A DNA stretch of 64,000 nt from Paenibacillus sp. V4I3 (GTDB lineage: Bacteria; Bacillota; Bacilli; Paenibacillales; NBRC-103111): NCBI RefSeq assembly GCF_030817215.1, contig NZ_JAUSZA010000001.1, positions 4,562,501 to 4,626,500 of the forward strand. Reading direction: 5' to 3'. Made by a program: the position numbers and the translations under genes. Under the pieces are notes generated by a model. The model was not told the origin of the DNA, did no database searches, and worked only from the letters and a program-made list of their open reading frames with translations. Shown piece by piece: positions 45,159 through 53,611 of the stretch. Position 1 is the stretch's first letter; every line of letters begins with the position of its first letter.

Positions 45159-45231
45159 GCAGCGATTTGGACCAGGAGAACTCTGACTGCATACAGTGTA
45201 AAAGATGATCCTATTAAACGAAGGTGATGAC

Positions 45232-46281
45232 GTGCGCAGTGTGGTTGGAATTCTTCTAGATCGAAGAACTTATTTAGGCATTCACAGGCAGCAGACCGGA
45301 TATGAGCGAATCGATCTTTACAATAAAGCAGCTGAAAATCTAGGGATGACGCCTTTCTACATGTGCCTTCAGCATATTAGTGAGAAGTCTGTTCTAGGTT
45401 TATGCTATGAAAATAAAAAGTATCGACTTATTAGGGTGCCTATTCCTAAAGTCACTCATAACCGTGCGATGACGCTGACGCCGTATTTACAAAAGCAATT
45501 AATGCTCCTTTCCAAATCAAGTATTGTATTCAATGGGCAAAATCGCCATGATAAACTTCGTATTCACAAGTTACTAATGACAAATAAATCAATTCGAGAG
45601 TATCTTCCTGAATCTATGGCTTACTCACGAGAACAACTGGTAGACGCTATGGAAAGATATACATCTCTTTACGTAAAACCAACGAATAGCAGCATTGGTA
45701 AAGGGGTGATTAAAGTCACTCAGAAGGAAAACGAGGATTGGCAGCTTTGCTGGAGTAATACCGAACCGAAAATGCTAAGTGAAAAGAAAGCTCAAACTTT
45801 TATCGATGAAAAGGTTGGAACACAAAGCTATCTCATTCAACAGGCGATTGCATTAGCAACGTATCATGGTCGACCGTATGATCTTAGGATTTCTGCCCAG
45901 CGCGGGGATAAAGGGAAGTGGCAGATAACGGGTATTGCAGGCAAAGTTGCTGCATCAGGTAGACATGTTACGAATCTAGCTAAAGGCGGAGAAGCTAGGC
46001 GTTGTGAAGAATTGTTTCGGGCTAGCGGCTTTGATCCTTACCGCATGAAGGCTGCTGTTGAGCAAGTTTCACTGATGATAGTTGAAAACCTGAGTGAGCG
46101 AATCCCAACCATAGCAGATGTCGGATTGGATGTTGGCGTTGACGATGATGGGCGAATTAAGCTTATTGAAGTGAATGGAAGAGATCAAAGATATGAATTC
46201 AAGCAATTAAAAATGCATCAGACTTTTAATAATACGTATGAGACACCATTACAATATGCTAAGTTTCTATTAAACCGATGA
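45232..46281 (+). CDS. YheC/YheD-type endospore coat-associated ATP-grasp protein
   Basis: About 349 residues. ATP-grasp features include YVKPTNSSIGKGVIKV and, at the end, VGLDVGVDDDGRIKLIEVNGRDQRYEF with metal-binding Asp/Glu/Asn. Together with SVVGILLDRRTYLG at the N-terminus this matches YheC/YheD, which associate with the spore coat in Bacillus. The ligase reaction is unknown. GTG 45232 fits AAGGTGA better than ATG 45205. A hairpin follows at 46297. Confidence 0.85.
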   Translation: MRSVVGILLDRRTYLGIHRQQTGYERIDLYNKAAENLGMTPFYMCLQHISEKSVLGLCYENKKYRLIRVPIPKVTHNRAMTLTPYLQKQLMLLSKSSIVFNGQNRHDKLRIHKLLMTNKSIREYLPESMAYSREQLVDAMERYTSLYVKPTNSSIGKGVIKVTQKENEDWQLCWSNTEPKMLSEKKAQTFIDEKVGTQSYLIQQAIALATYHGRPYDLRISAQRGDKGKWQITGIAGKVAASGRHVTNLAKGGEARRCEELFRASGFDPYRMKAAVEQVSLMIVENLSERIPTIADVGLDVGVDDDGRIKLIEVNGRDQRYEFKQLKMHQTFNNTYETPLQYAKFLLNR

Positions 46282-46296
46282 AGTTTCAATAAATTT

Positions 46297-46321
46297 AGCC
46301 CTATCTTTTGTAGGGCTATTA
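46297..46321 (+). terminator. terminator-like hairpin
   Basis: AGCCCTA pairs with TAGGGCT around TCTTTTG, followed by ATTAC. The stem is good but the T-tract is poor. It lies 16 bases after the YheC/D stop. Confidence 0.6.
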
Positions 46322-46437
46322 CATAGGAAATAGAAGAAATGGGGATTAACCTTACTATAATTGGCTTATTCAACTAGGACACAAACAGCGCGATACGAAT
46401 AAACTTTAGTATGGCGTTGTAAAGGTGGAATTCGAAG

Positions 46438-46629
46438 GTGAAAAGACGTGTGTTAATTATCAGAATGAATTTATTGCCCTGGTACAATGAATTGGATGAT
46501 TATATTGATATCCATCATTCAGACTTTCCAGGGCTTGTCCGTGAACAAATCGCAGCAATTGGCGAGTATACGATTGTCTTCATAAGTCGATTTGAAACGA
46601 GATTGAGGAAAATTAGCGAGAATACTTAG
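46438..46629 (+). CDS. hypothetical protein (63 aa)
   Basis: GTG 46438 follows AAAGGTGG by ten bases. The product starts MKRRVLIIRMNLLPWYNELDDYID, giving a first strand and an acidic stretch, then VREQIAAIGEYTIVFISRFETRLRKI. It may be the end or a shortened form of a longer protein; I do not recognise it. A weak hairpin follows at 46637. Confidence 0.4.
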   Translation: MKRRVLIIRMNLLPWYNELDDYIDIHHSDFPGLVREQIAAIGEYTIVFISRFETRLRKISENT

Positions 46630-46636
46630 CAAATTT

Positions 46637-46674
46637 TCCTCCACGACTGATGGCGTACGGTTAGGAGGTTTTTT
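46637..46674 (+). terminator. possible terminator
   Basis: CCTCC pairs with GGAGG across a 21-base loop, followed by six T residues. The stem is short, but the T-tract and position suit termination of the 63-residue gene; it overlaps the end of the PAP2 gene on the other strand. Confidence 0.45.
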
Positions 46675-47329
46675 GCTTAAGTGTCTTGGTGTAAGCTCGA
46701 TATTCTTTGTACCATTGAAAAAGCCATACCCCTAATGTGAAATAGACCCCGCTTGCCAAGTATCCGCCAATGACATCACTAGGGTAATGAACCCCCAGAT
46801 AAATCCGACTTATCCCAATAAGGATGATCATAACGACACAGAGTATAATGATGATACTTCTTCCGATTCTCGTAGAGAGATGCCGCCAAAGTAGAAAAGC
46901 AAGAGACGCGTAAAGTGCGAAGGCTTCCATGGAATGTCCGCTTGGAAAGCTGTAGCCAGTTTCTTGTATAAGTCTATGCAGATCGGGTCTTTGACGAACA
47001 AAACATAATTTGAGCAGAACATTAATAATGGCAGTACCAGCAACTATGATGATAAAGAAAATGAGCTCAAAGCGATGATGTAAAACAAAATAAAGAAAAA
47101 GCATGGCAGAGAGGGCAAGTACGACCACTATCGGGGTTGAACCTATGAAAGTGAATACTTTCATAAGTAAGGTGAGTCCAGGCGATTCCATACCTTGAAT
47201 GAGGGTAATCACATTATGATCGAATTGCGCGATCTGTTGGCCCTGAACGAAGGTAGCAACTAAAGAGAAGCATATAAGTGAAAGGATGCAAAGAATGAGG
47301 ACGAACGTAATCTTAAGTTTTGGGATCAT
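46661..47329 (-). CDS. PAP2 family membrane phosphatase
   Basis: 222 residues with six membrane segments and the three PAP2 signatures: KLCFVRQRPD (motif 1), YSFPSGHSM (motif 2) and SRIYLGVHYPSDVIGG (motif 3, catalytic His). Such enzymes remove phosphate from membrane lipids such as phosphatidylglycerophosphate or undecaprenyl diphosphate on the outer face of the membrane. The substrate is not decided by the sequence. Confidence 0.93.
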   Translation of the reverse strand: MIPKLKITFVLILCILSLICFSLVATFVQGQQIAQFDHNVITLIQGMESPGLTLLMKVFTFIGSTPIVVVLALSAMLFLYFVLHHRFELIFFIIIVAGTAIINVLLKLCFVRQRPDLHRLIQETGYSFPSGHSMEAFALYASLAFLLWRHLSTRIGRSIIIILCVVMIILIGISRIYLGVHYPSDVIGGYLASGVYFTLGVWLFQWYKEYRAYTKTLKQKTS

Positions 47330-47471
47330 GGCTGGTACTCCATATTTACAATTTTTTTGTGTTTACAAATATTTAGTATAGCATAAGGTTTATTTATGTA
47401 TACGAGACTTAATGTTAGATAAAGGTATTTCATCATGCTTCTAGAATTATGGATCATGAAGAGGTGATCCG

Positions 47472-47984
47472 ATGGAATTATATCATTTTAGCCATGAGCC
47501 CGATATTGAGGTATTCATCCCGAGAGTAAAGGCAAATCGTACAGATATGCCTCCGGTTGTATGGGCAATAGACCCTGAGCATGCCTTTACTTTTTACGTT
47601 CCACGGAATTGTCCGCGCATTGTTTACAAGAGGTCTGAATCGATGAGTGAAGAGGATGAGCGACTATTTTTTGGAGTAAGTTTCTCTGACACGGTCATGG
47701 TGATGGAGAACGATTGGTATTCACAGGTCAGTCAGACAACCATATATCGGTATACATTTGCAAGGGAAGGCTTTGAACGGTTTGACGAAACCGCTGGTTA
47801 CTTCATTTCTAAGCAAACGGTCAGACCATTAGACATGCTGCCCATTAGTCATTTATTAGATCAATTAATGGCATTAAATATTGAAGTGAGATTTACGCCG
47901 AGATTAACTAAACTCAGAGAAGCCATTCTTGCTTCAACGCTCTCAGATTTTGGCATTCATCGATTTGAACATGCGCAGCGGTAA
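47472..47984 (+). CDS. DUF6886 family protein
   Basis: 170 residues beginning MELYHFSHEPDIEVFIPR with PPVVWAIDPEHAFTFYVPRNCPRI, the characteristic N-terminus of DUF6886. The function is unknown; the YHFS start recalls ADP-ribosyl-type folds, which is speculation. GAAGAGGTGAT precedes ATG 47472. It converges with the YneQ-like gene. Confidence 0.75.
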   Translation: MELYHFSHEPDIEVFIPRVKANRTDMPPVVWAIDPEHAFTFYVPRNCPRIVYKRSESMSEEDERLFFGVSFSDTVMVMENDWYSQVSQTTIYRYTFAREGFERFDETAGYFISKQTVRPLDMLPISHLLDQLMALNIEVRFTPRLTKLREAILASTLSDFGIHRFEHAQR

Positions 47985-48001
47985 AGGTAGTTTTTACGTT
48001 T

Positions 48002-48301
48002 TTAGAGTTTGAATCTCTCTATCTGGTCCCACTTATTCTCGAGTTCTAATATTCGCTTTTGCATGGGGCCAAAGAGGTCGTAGTGGGGATAGGAAGGGCT
48101 AAAGTGAATATATTGCGGGTTGAGTCCATGTGACACACACCAGTTGGTTAACCGATCCAAATCAGAACAGCCCACCTTCGTGACGGTTCGAATGCCAACA
48201 AAGCGTTTATCCAGCCAGTAATGAGTCAAAAAGGCAATCTCGCCGCGGCTTACGGCAGCCTTCCATCGTTGAAGTTCTTCTCTTTTTATGCCAAAGGCCA
48301 T
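48002..48301 (-). CDS. YneQ-like protein (99 aa)
   Basis: The whole length (MAFGIKREELQRWKAAVSRGEIAFLTHYWLDKRF, VTKVGCSDLDRL, YPHYDLFGPMQKRIL) matches a conserved Bacillus/Paenibacillus protein that I know as YneQ. Its function is unknown. It is a single-gene unit with its start close to a TATAAT-containing region at about 48344. Confidence 0.75.
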   Translation of the reverse strand: MAFGIKREELQRWKAAVSRGEIAFLTHYWLDKRFVGIRTVTKVGCSDLDRLTNWCVSHGLNPQYIHFSPSYPHYDLFGPMQKRILELENKWDQIERFKL

Positions 48302-48596
48302 TGGGATTCCATCCTTTTTGCTTAGAATTCATAAAAGTGTGTTATAATTATACAATATAAGACAAGAAGAGGCAGGGAATGACCTGCTTCTTTTTATTTT
48401 AAAAAATGAATTTGGCTTTTGTATTGCTTCATACCCATAAAAACAAGTAAAATAGAAGAGAAGCATTTTTTGATCGATGTAGTGCCAACGATGCCAACAA
48501 GGGATTGGATCCTTTTCAATGAGGAAGAACCAGACGGTCAGCATGTTTTTACCCACAAGAAAATAAACGGTTTAAAGGAAAAGGGGACATTTAAAA
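48302..48596. other. intergenic region with promoter-like TATAAT and a terminator hairpin
   Basis: A TATAAT-like element near 48344 is followed within 30 bases by hairpin AAGAAGAGGCAGG/CCTGCTTCTTTTT (48365-48395). This would give a very short transcript. A frame at 48419-48643 overlaps the next gene, lacks a ribosome binding site and is not counted. Confidence 0.4.
48365..48395 (+). terminator. terminator-like hairpin
   Basis: AAGAAGAGGCAGG pairs with CCTGCTTCTT (bulge) and is followed by a run of T residues. It lies just upstream of the small gene at 48597 and just after a -10-like element, so it is an orphan or an attenuator. Confidence 0.6.
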
Positions 48597-48905
48597 GTGA
48601 ACGTTCATTTAAATTTTACGAACAAGGGAAAACTGGTTATTGAAAATTTTAACAATGAGGAATTAATTGAAATTTTCAGCCGATACATCAACACGTTAAC
48701 GAAGAAATACGCGGTAGATGTTAAGGTCCTTGCAGAAGCTAATCAGAACATTGTCGAAGACGGTTCATTCAAAGTTATCCTTTCCAATGTACAGTGTGAT
48801 GTCGAAACTTTTTTCAAAGAACTCGGAAGAGACATTAAAGTGCCTTTGAAAAAAAGATCAGATGGAAAATTGGAGAACGTGTTTAAAATCCAGGTTATTG
48901 AGTAA
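48597..48905 (+). CDS. hypothetical protein (102 aa)
   Basis: GTG 48597 lies downstream of AAGGAAAAGGGG. The product has an alternating alpha/beta pattern: VHLNFTNKGKLVIENF, then a helix (EELIEIFSRYINTLTKKY), then VKVLAEAN. I do not recognise the family. The next gene starts 15 bases later, so the two form an operon. Confidence 0.5.
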   Translation: MNVHLNFTNKGKLVIENFNNEELIEIFSRYINTLTKKYAVDVKVLAEANQNIVEDGSFKVILSNVQCDVETFFKELGRDIKVPLKKRSDGKLENVFKIQVIE

Positions 48906-48920
48906 ATTACGGAGGCTTGT

Positions 48921-49394
48921 ATGCTTAGTTTAGAAGAAAAATTAGCTATCGTGGAATCTTTTCCCGAGTTAGAGCGGAAAAATGTATCACTTGGACGGAT
49001 CAATTTTCATTATGAAGATAGTGCTTATGATAAGAAGACCGTTGTTTATCACCTGCACCCAAACGGAAATGGATTTGTTTACGCCGAATATATCAAAGGA
49101 TATGCTACGGACAACAAAGGGTTAATCAATATCCGTGATTTCAGCGCGGAAGAGCTGCGAGACATTATCGAGAAGTCGATTCATTCTTTAACAGGTAAGA
49201 CATCCAAGAAGCTTCCCAAGATGGATACAGAACAACAAGAAGAGCACTGGATAGATGAAGACGGCCATGTCTTGGTCGTAACTTTTGTTGAAGATTTATG
49301 GTATATCTATGCAGGCAGCAATCTAGACTGTGCCTTTGAAACCTATGAAGAGGTTCAAGAGTATCTGGCAGAAGAAGGATTCACCAAAAAGTAA
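48921..49394 (+). CDS. conserved hypothetical protein (157 aa)
   Basis: The product shows NFHYEDSAYDKKTVVYHLHPNGNGFVYAEYIKGYATDNKGLINIRDFSAEELRDII and a C-terminal part with VTFVEDLWYIYAGSNLDCAFETYEEVQEYLAEEGF. I have the impression that close relatives occur in other Paenibacillus, but no function is known. GGAGG precedes ATG 48921. It is cytoplasmic and acidic. It forms an operon with the 102-residue gene. Confidence 0.65.
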   Translation: MLSLEEKLAIVESFPELERKNVSLGRINFHYEDSAYDKKTVVYHLHPNGNGFVYAEYIKGYATDNKGLINIRDFSAEELRDIIEKSIHSLTGKTSKKLPKMDTEQQEEHWIDEDGHVLVVTFVEDLWYIYAGSNLDCAFETYEEVQEYLAEEGFTKK

Positions 49395-49412
49395 ATCTTA
49401 TTGGTATAAATC

Positions 49413-49444
49413 AAGAAAACCTCATCTACGGATGGGGTTTTCTT
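49413..49444. terminator. bidirectional terminator
   Basis: AAGAAAACCTCATC pairs with GATGGGGTTTTCTT around TACG (one G-U pair). It ends the plus-strand pair and overlaps the end of the minus-strand membrane-protein gene. Confidence 0.8.
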
Positions 49445-49910
49445 TCATTAGGAATGCTGTTAAATAAGAAGCGGCTGCTAAAAGTGTACCGAATGCAAGG
49501 TAAATCATCGGATGACAATAGAAAGGAAGTTCTTCACAAGCTAAATCATATGCGTTCTGTAAGAAAAAGTCATGACTGAGTGATGTAAGATTCGCAAAAA
49601 TTCCAATCATATAAATAATAACAAATTTATCAATGAATAAAATGAAAAGTAGGGAGAACCAAGCAAAGATTAAGTTCGAGTAAGACTGTTTCCGAACCCA
49701 ACTGCCTATCGAAAAATAAGGTATTACGGAAAAGAGAAAGCCATAGTATAAGCCTGACTTCGTGATAGATCTGTCATAAGGAACACTTGAAAAAATAGGG
49801 TAGGATAGGGCTGCGAACGCAAAAGTTAACCCGTACCAGCTAATAAACAAGACAATTAGTTTCAAGGAGTGCGGTGGAAAATTCTTGTAGGTTTTATCGG
49901 ATAGGTTCAT
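49422..49910 (-). CDS. membrane protein with four segments, unknown family
   Basis: About 162 residues. Hydrophobic stretches are LIVLFISWYGLTFAFAALSY, YYGFLFSVIPYFSIGSWV, LIFAWFSLLFILFIDKFVIIYMIGIF and MIYLAFGTLLAAASYLTAFLM. ATG 49910 follows GGAG at nine bases; the frame extends 13 codons further without a ribosome binding site. I do not recognise the family. It is isolated from other genes on this strand. Confidence 0.6.
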   Translation of the reverse strand: MNLSDKTYKNFPPHSLKLIVLFISWYGLTFAFAALSYPIFSSVPYDRSITKSGLYYGFLFSVIPYFSIGSWVRKQSYSNLIFAWFSLLFILFIDKFVIIYMIGIFANLTSLSHDFFLQNAYDLACEELPFYCHPMIYLAFGTLLAAASYLTAFLMKENPIRR

Positions 49911-50054
49911 TTGATCAGCTCCAAATCGAATTGGAATTATTAACCACATAACGATAACATAGAGGTGACATTGTGGGCAACATTAGAGGGCTATTTGTGC
50001 TATAATTGATGGAAAATTGATCTAGCAGCAATTGATTCTAGTGGGGGTATTTTC

Positions 50055-50816
50055 GTGAAATTTAGACCTTGTATCGATTTACACAACGGTAAAGTTAAAC
50101 AAATCGTAGGTGAGACATTAAGTACGGAGGGAAAGGAAATCATAGAAAATTTTGTTTCCTCTTTTGACTCTACCTATTATGCCACGATGTTCAAAAGGGA
50201 TCATCTACTTGGAGGACATGTCATCATGCTCGGTGACGGGAATAGGGATGAAGCCGTGAACGCGCTGCGTGAGTATCCCGGCGGTTTACAAATTGGCGGT
50301 GGTATTCATGCGGAGAATGCTAGCTACTATCTTGAGCAAGGTGCCTCACACGTCGTTGTGACCTCCTATATTTTCCGCGATGGGCAGCTGAATATGGACA
50401 ATCTCAAACAAATCGTAGCTGAGGTAGGGAAAAACAATTTGGTCATAGATCTCAGTTGTAAAGAGAAGGATGGCAAATGGTTCGTAGCTACAAACCAATG
50501 GAAGCAATTGAGTAACTTTGAATTGAATAAAGAAAATATTCGATTTCTGGAACAATATTGTGATGAGTTTCTGATTCACGCTGTTGATGTAGAGGGCAAA
50601 CAAAACGGTATTCAGCAAAGCCTGGTCAGTACATTGGCAGAATGGGTTGTAATTCCTACTACCTATGCAGGAGGAGCAAGATCCTTCGCGGATATTGAGC
50701 TCTTCAAAGAATTATCCAGTGGAAAGCTTGATATCACCATTGGTAGTGCCTTAGACATTTTCGGTGGCAAGCTTTCTTATGATGAAGTCGTGAAATATAT
50801 GAACGAGTTAACTTAG
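50055..50816 (+). CDS. HisA homologue of the eukaryotic HIS6 type
   Basis: 253 residues starting MKFRPCIDLHNGKVKQIVGE, with LGGHVIMLGDGNRDEAVNAL, LQIGGGIHAENA and TYAGGARSFADIELFKEL. These features match the eukaryotic-type ProFAR isomerase (HIS6) rather than the usual bacterial HisA. The reaction would isomerise ProFAR to PRFAR in histidine synthesis. No other his gene is nearby and a terminator follows, so it is a solitary copy, perhaps horizontally acquired. Confidence 0.8.
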   Translation: MKFRPCIDLHNGKVKQIVGETLSTEGKEIIENFVSSFDSTYYATMFKRDHLLGGHVIMLGDGNRDEAVNALREYPGGLQIGGGIHAENASYYLEQGASHVVVTSYIFRDGQLNMDNLKQIVAEVGKNNLVIDLSCKEKDGKWFVATNQWKQLSNFELNKENIRFLEQYCDEFLIHAVDVEGKQNGIQQSLVSTLAEWVVIPTTYAGGARSFADIELFKELSSGKLDITIGSALDIFGGKLSYDEVVKYMNELT

Positions 50817-50824
50817 TTAAAAGC

Positions 50825-50860
50825 AGCAGATACCTTATGATTAGGGTGTCTGCTATTTTT
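50825..50860 (+). terminator. Rho-independent terminator
   Basis: AGCAGATACC pairs with GGTGTCTGCT (G-U pair) around the loop, followed by ATTTTT. It ends the HIS6-type gene. Confidence 0.8.
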
Positions 50861-50973
50861 AATTAGATGATCGACTCCAATTGTTGTTAGTCAGATTAAA
50901 CGTTATTATTAAAGTTGTACGTTCAATGAATGGAGTAAATTTACAATTCGGTGAAATAGGGGATGTTTGAGGG

Positions 50974-52344
50974 ATGGCACGCTGGCAAAGACTTTACTAC
51001 TTGGGTATGGTTTTAGCCCTGATATTAGCTGTAACAGGGGAATTAATTTGGCTGCCAGATCCCTTGCGATTGGGTACAAGGATTTATTGGATAGATGCGA
51101 TTGATCTGCTGATCTATGCTCTTGCCTTGATTCCTATAATTTGGATGGCTGGAGCACTCTGGCATATGTTCTCGCAAAGAAGTGTCTGGGTTCGCGTTCG
51201 TTGTATCGCAATAATCGTAGCTTCCTTGGCGAGTGTAATTATCCTGCTCACGATTCCGAAAAAGGTTGAAATTTCGGTGAGTACTTTTCTTATAATTTGG
51301 TTACTAGTATTTATAGATTTATTTTTCCATGAACGGATGCGTCGCAAGATCCCTGGTCAAAGTATAACTTTGTTTGGTTCCACTTTGTTACTATTGCTTG
51401 TGATGTTCTGGCCGACGAATTCCATGGTCACTTACCCAGGATTGACCTTAAACATGAATCGTTACGCACAGGCAAATGGGGGAAATGTTCATGGAGAAAT
51501 TTCGGGTGTGCTTGTCTTTGAGCGGCCAGCATTCCCAATCGATTGGCTATACGCGAAGCTTTTTGCCAAGTATTCATTTGAACCGAAGAATCTCGGTATG
51601 TCTTTGGGAGAGTACAACCAAGAAGTACGTACGATGAAGGAGGATGCGAACGCCGCGGGTAGTGCAATTGCTTATCAGAAAGTAGGTAAGGGTAAAGGGA
51701 TCACCTCGCACGGTGTTCGTATAACGGCTATTCTGAAAGATAGCCCTAGCAATGGTATCTTGCAGCTAAGCGATGTAATCGTGGAAGTAAATGGTTATAG
51801 CGTTACAACGGTTCAAGAGCTGACAGCCCGCATGAAATTGTCCAAGCCGGGGGATCAGGTGAAGGTGTTGGTGCTGCGCGGCGGACAGCAAGTTAGTCTT
51901 TCGGTTAAGACACGAGCAAATCCGGACGATCCGAGTCGTGCTGCCTTCGGCATTCAAGTTGCGAATGAGGTGCAATATGATATTCCAGAGCCGGTGAAAT
52001 ATCATAACTATTTACTGCATGAGGGAGGACCCTCACATGGGGCGGTGCTGGCACTAACATTGATTGATCAGCTTACACCTTGCGGTGTTACTTATGGCAA
52101 TCGCGTTGCAGGGACGGGAACCATGGAGCCCGATGGTTCGATCGGTCCTGTTGGAGGCTTAGAGCAGAAAGCCTATAGCGTCAGCAGAACGGATGCCGAT
52201 GTATTCTTTGTTCCCTCTTTAAATGAGTCAGAAGCAAGACGAGGAGCACCCAGGCTTCTTATTGTACCCGTGCAAACGATTGACGATATGCTGAACTGGT
52301 TGCGTTCAAATCCTAAGCAAAAAAGTCAGTCAACTTGCTCTTAG
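50974..52344 (+). CDS. polytopic membrane protein with PDZ and Lon-type (S16) protease domains
   Basis: 456 residues. Residues 1-150 contain five hydrophobic segments. A PDZ domain follows (about 240-315: GVRITAILKDSPSNGILQLSDVIVEVNG). The C-terminal Lon-like protease domain has the catalytic Ser in EGGPSHGAVLALTL and the Lys in VGGLEQKAYSV. It resembles YlbL/SepM in the last two parts but has a polytopic rather than single-pass N-terminus. It probably cleaves peptides or membrane proteins outside the membrane. GAGGG precedes the ATG. Confidence 0.85.
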   Translation: MARWQRLYYLGMVLALILAVTGELIWLPDPLRLGTRIYWIDAIDLLIYALALIPIIWMAGALWHMFSQRSVWVRVRCIAIIVASLASVIILLTIPKKVEISVSTFLIIWLLVFIDLFFHERMRRKIPGQSITLFGSTLLLLLVMFWPTNSMVTYPGLTLNMNRYAQANGGNVHGEISGVLVFERPAFPIDWLYAKLFAKYSFEPKNLGMSLGEYNQEVRTMKEDANAAGSAIAYQKVGKGKGITSHGVRITAILKDSPSNGILQLSDVIVEVNGYSVTTVQELTARMKLSKPGDQVKVLVLRGGQQVSLSVKTRANPDDPSRAAFGIQVANEVQYDIPEPVKYHNYLLHEGGPSHGAVLALTLIDQLTPCGVTYGNRVAGTGTMEPDGSIGPVGGLEQKAYSVSRTDADVFFVPSLNESEARRGAPRLLIVPVQTIDDMLNWLRSNPKQKSQSTCS

Positions 52345-52346
52345 CC

Positions 52347-52386
52347 AAAAAAGCGCTTGTTGTCTTTTTGACAACAGCGCTTTTTT
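52347..52386 (+). terminator. Rho-independent terminator
   Basis: AAAAAAGCGCT pairs with AGCGCTTTTTT around an inner TGTTGTC/GACAACA stem, an uninterrupted long hairpin with six T residues. It ends the PDZ-Lon gene. Confidence 0.9.
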
Positions 52387-52472
52387 GTAGTATATGTTTC
52401 AAAACTCATATTTCCTTAACAATATTTGTATAAAATATATAAATAATAGACTATTGATTGGAGGTCATGCAT

Positions 52473-52631
52473 ATGGACCCGTTAATTGAAATAGAGAAGA
52501 AATTAGAAGCTAAAAGAGATGAGCTTAACCATGCGGGAAACATGTACGAGCTGCGGTCCGAGTTCATATTGCGATTATCTGGTGAGTTGGACGAATTATT
52601 AAATACTTATCAAATACTGGTAGCTTGTTAG
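52473..52631 (+). CDS. Spo0E-like aspartyl-phosphate phosphatase (52 aa)
   Basis: ATG 52473 follows GGAGG by nine bases. The product has two helices: EIEKKLEAKRDELNHAG and ILRLSGELDELLNTY. The second contains the Spo0E signature (S-x-x-LD-x-L). Spo0E-like proteins remove phosphate from Spo0A and delay sporulation. An AT-rich promoter-like stretch (TTAACA, then TATAAA) precedes it. Its stop overlaps the end of the hydrolase pseudogene on the other strand by four bases. Confidence 0.8.
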   Translation: MDPLIEIEKKLEAKRDELNHAGNMYELRSEFILRLSGELDELLNTYQILVAC

Positions 52632-53517
52632 TCTCGAGACGCTTCATAGATCTTTCGTGCAATAAGTTTAGGCTCGAATTGTGCTGTTGACATATGATCA
52701 CCGTGTGCTTGAATAAATCGATATAATCCCAGCCGGTTTTGACATATGCGGATGCCAGCCGAAATCTGGACTGCCAAGTGGTATAACCGTATCTTCCATC
52801 AGATGGACATAGCTTTTGGGTACTTGCAGGCTGTAAAATTTCTTCAAGTCAAGCTTTTCGAATAAGGGCTGGGCAGGTTCAGGTGTGACTTTTTTATAGA
52901 GTTGTTGAGCTTGCGTATAACTTGCTAGATTTGCAAAGGATTCTCTAAAAAAAGGAAACGGAAGCATCACTGTATTGTCCTTAGAGCTTTCTAAGAGCTG
53001 CTTAAACATCGCTTGCATAGGGGGAGGAAATTCATCGGCAAGCATTCCTCCATCTTTAAGTACAAATGCGTTCAAAAAAACGAGTCTTTTCAGACGATCT
53101 GGAATAAGCTCTGCTACTTTCTGGGACTAAACTGCCACCGAAGCTATGTCCAACCAAAATAATGTTCTTTAAATTGTGTGATGTTACGTAATCGGCGATG
53201 GATTTTGTCATCATCGCATGTGTAGCAGCCTTGTTAGGGTCAGCGCCATGTCCTGGGTATTCAGGAACATACACGGTATGGCCTTTTTTGCGTAATTCAG
53301 CAGCAATCCCCGACCAGAAGCTTACATCTGCCCACGAGCCATGAATCAGAACAAAAGTGAGAGGCTGATCTCTTTCACGGAAATCATGTTCTAAATCCTG
53401 AGCCCAAGGAGCCTGAGCGATGTAAGGCCATACGGGATGAGGAACTGGGGGTTGGTTAGGATGCTGAAACGTCCAAGATTGGAGTGGTTGCGGCAGGTTT
53501 TCATAATTATAAGTCAT
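52628..53517 (-). pseudogene. alpha/beta hydrolase with two frameshifts
   Basis: Read from 53517, the N-terminal part has THE alpha/beta hydrolase features FVLIHGSWADVSFW (oxyanion region) and VGHSFGGSLVP (nucleophile Ser). A one-base shift at about 53115-53125 is needed to continue as KVAELIPDRLKRLVFLNAFV. A second shift at about 52740, after HPHMS, is needed to read RLGLYRFIQAHGDHMSTAQF with the likely catalytic His and to reach the stop at 52628. Without the shifts the protein ends early twice. ATG 53517 follows GAGAGGAAG. It is inactivated or carries sequencing errors. Confidence 0.75.
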
Positions 53518-53588
53518 CAGGGTCTTCCTCTCGAAGTTTATGCGTTAGTGTATGCCCAGAAGGCCCAATTGCCACAACAAAGCAAAAT

Positions 53589-53607
53589 GACGTCCAACCT
53601 GGACGTC
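53589..53607 (-). terminator. hairpin ending the minus-strand CotB-like gene
   Basis: GACGTCCA pairs perfectly with TGGACGTC around three bases, and on the minus strand ATTTTGCTTTG follows. It lies five bases after the stop of the gene at 53612. Confidence 0.6.
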
Positions 53608-53611
53608 AACG

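Noticed and set aside
48419-48643. 74-residue frame before the gene at 48597
   Set aside because: It starts at TTG without a ribosome binding site and overlaps the 48597 gene by 47 bases in another frame.
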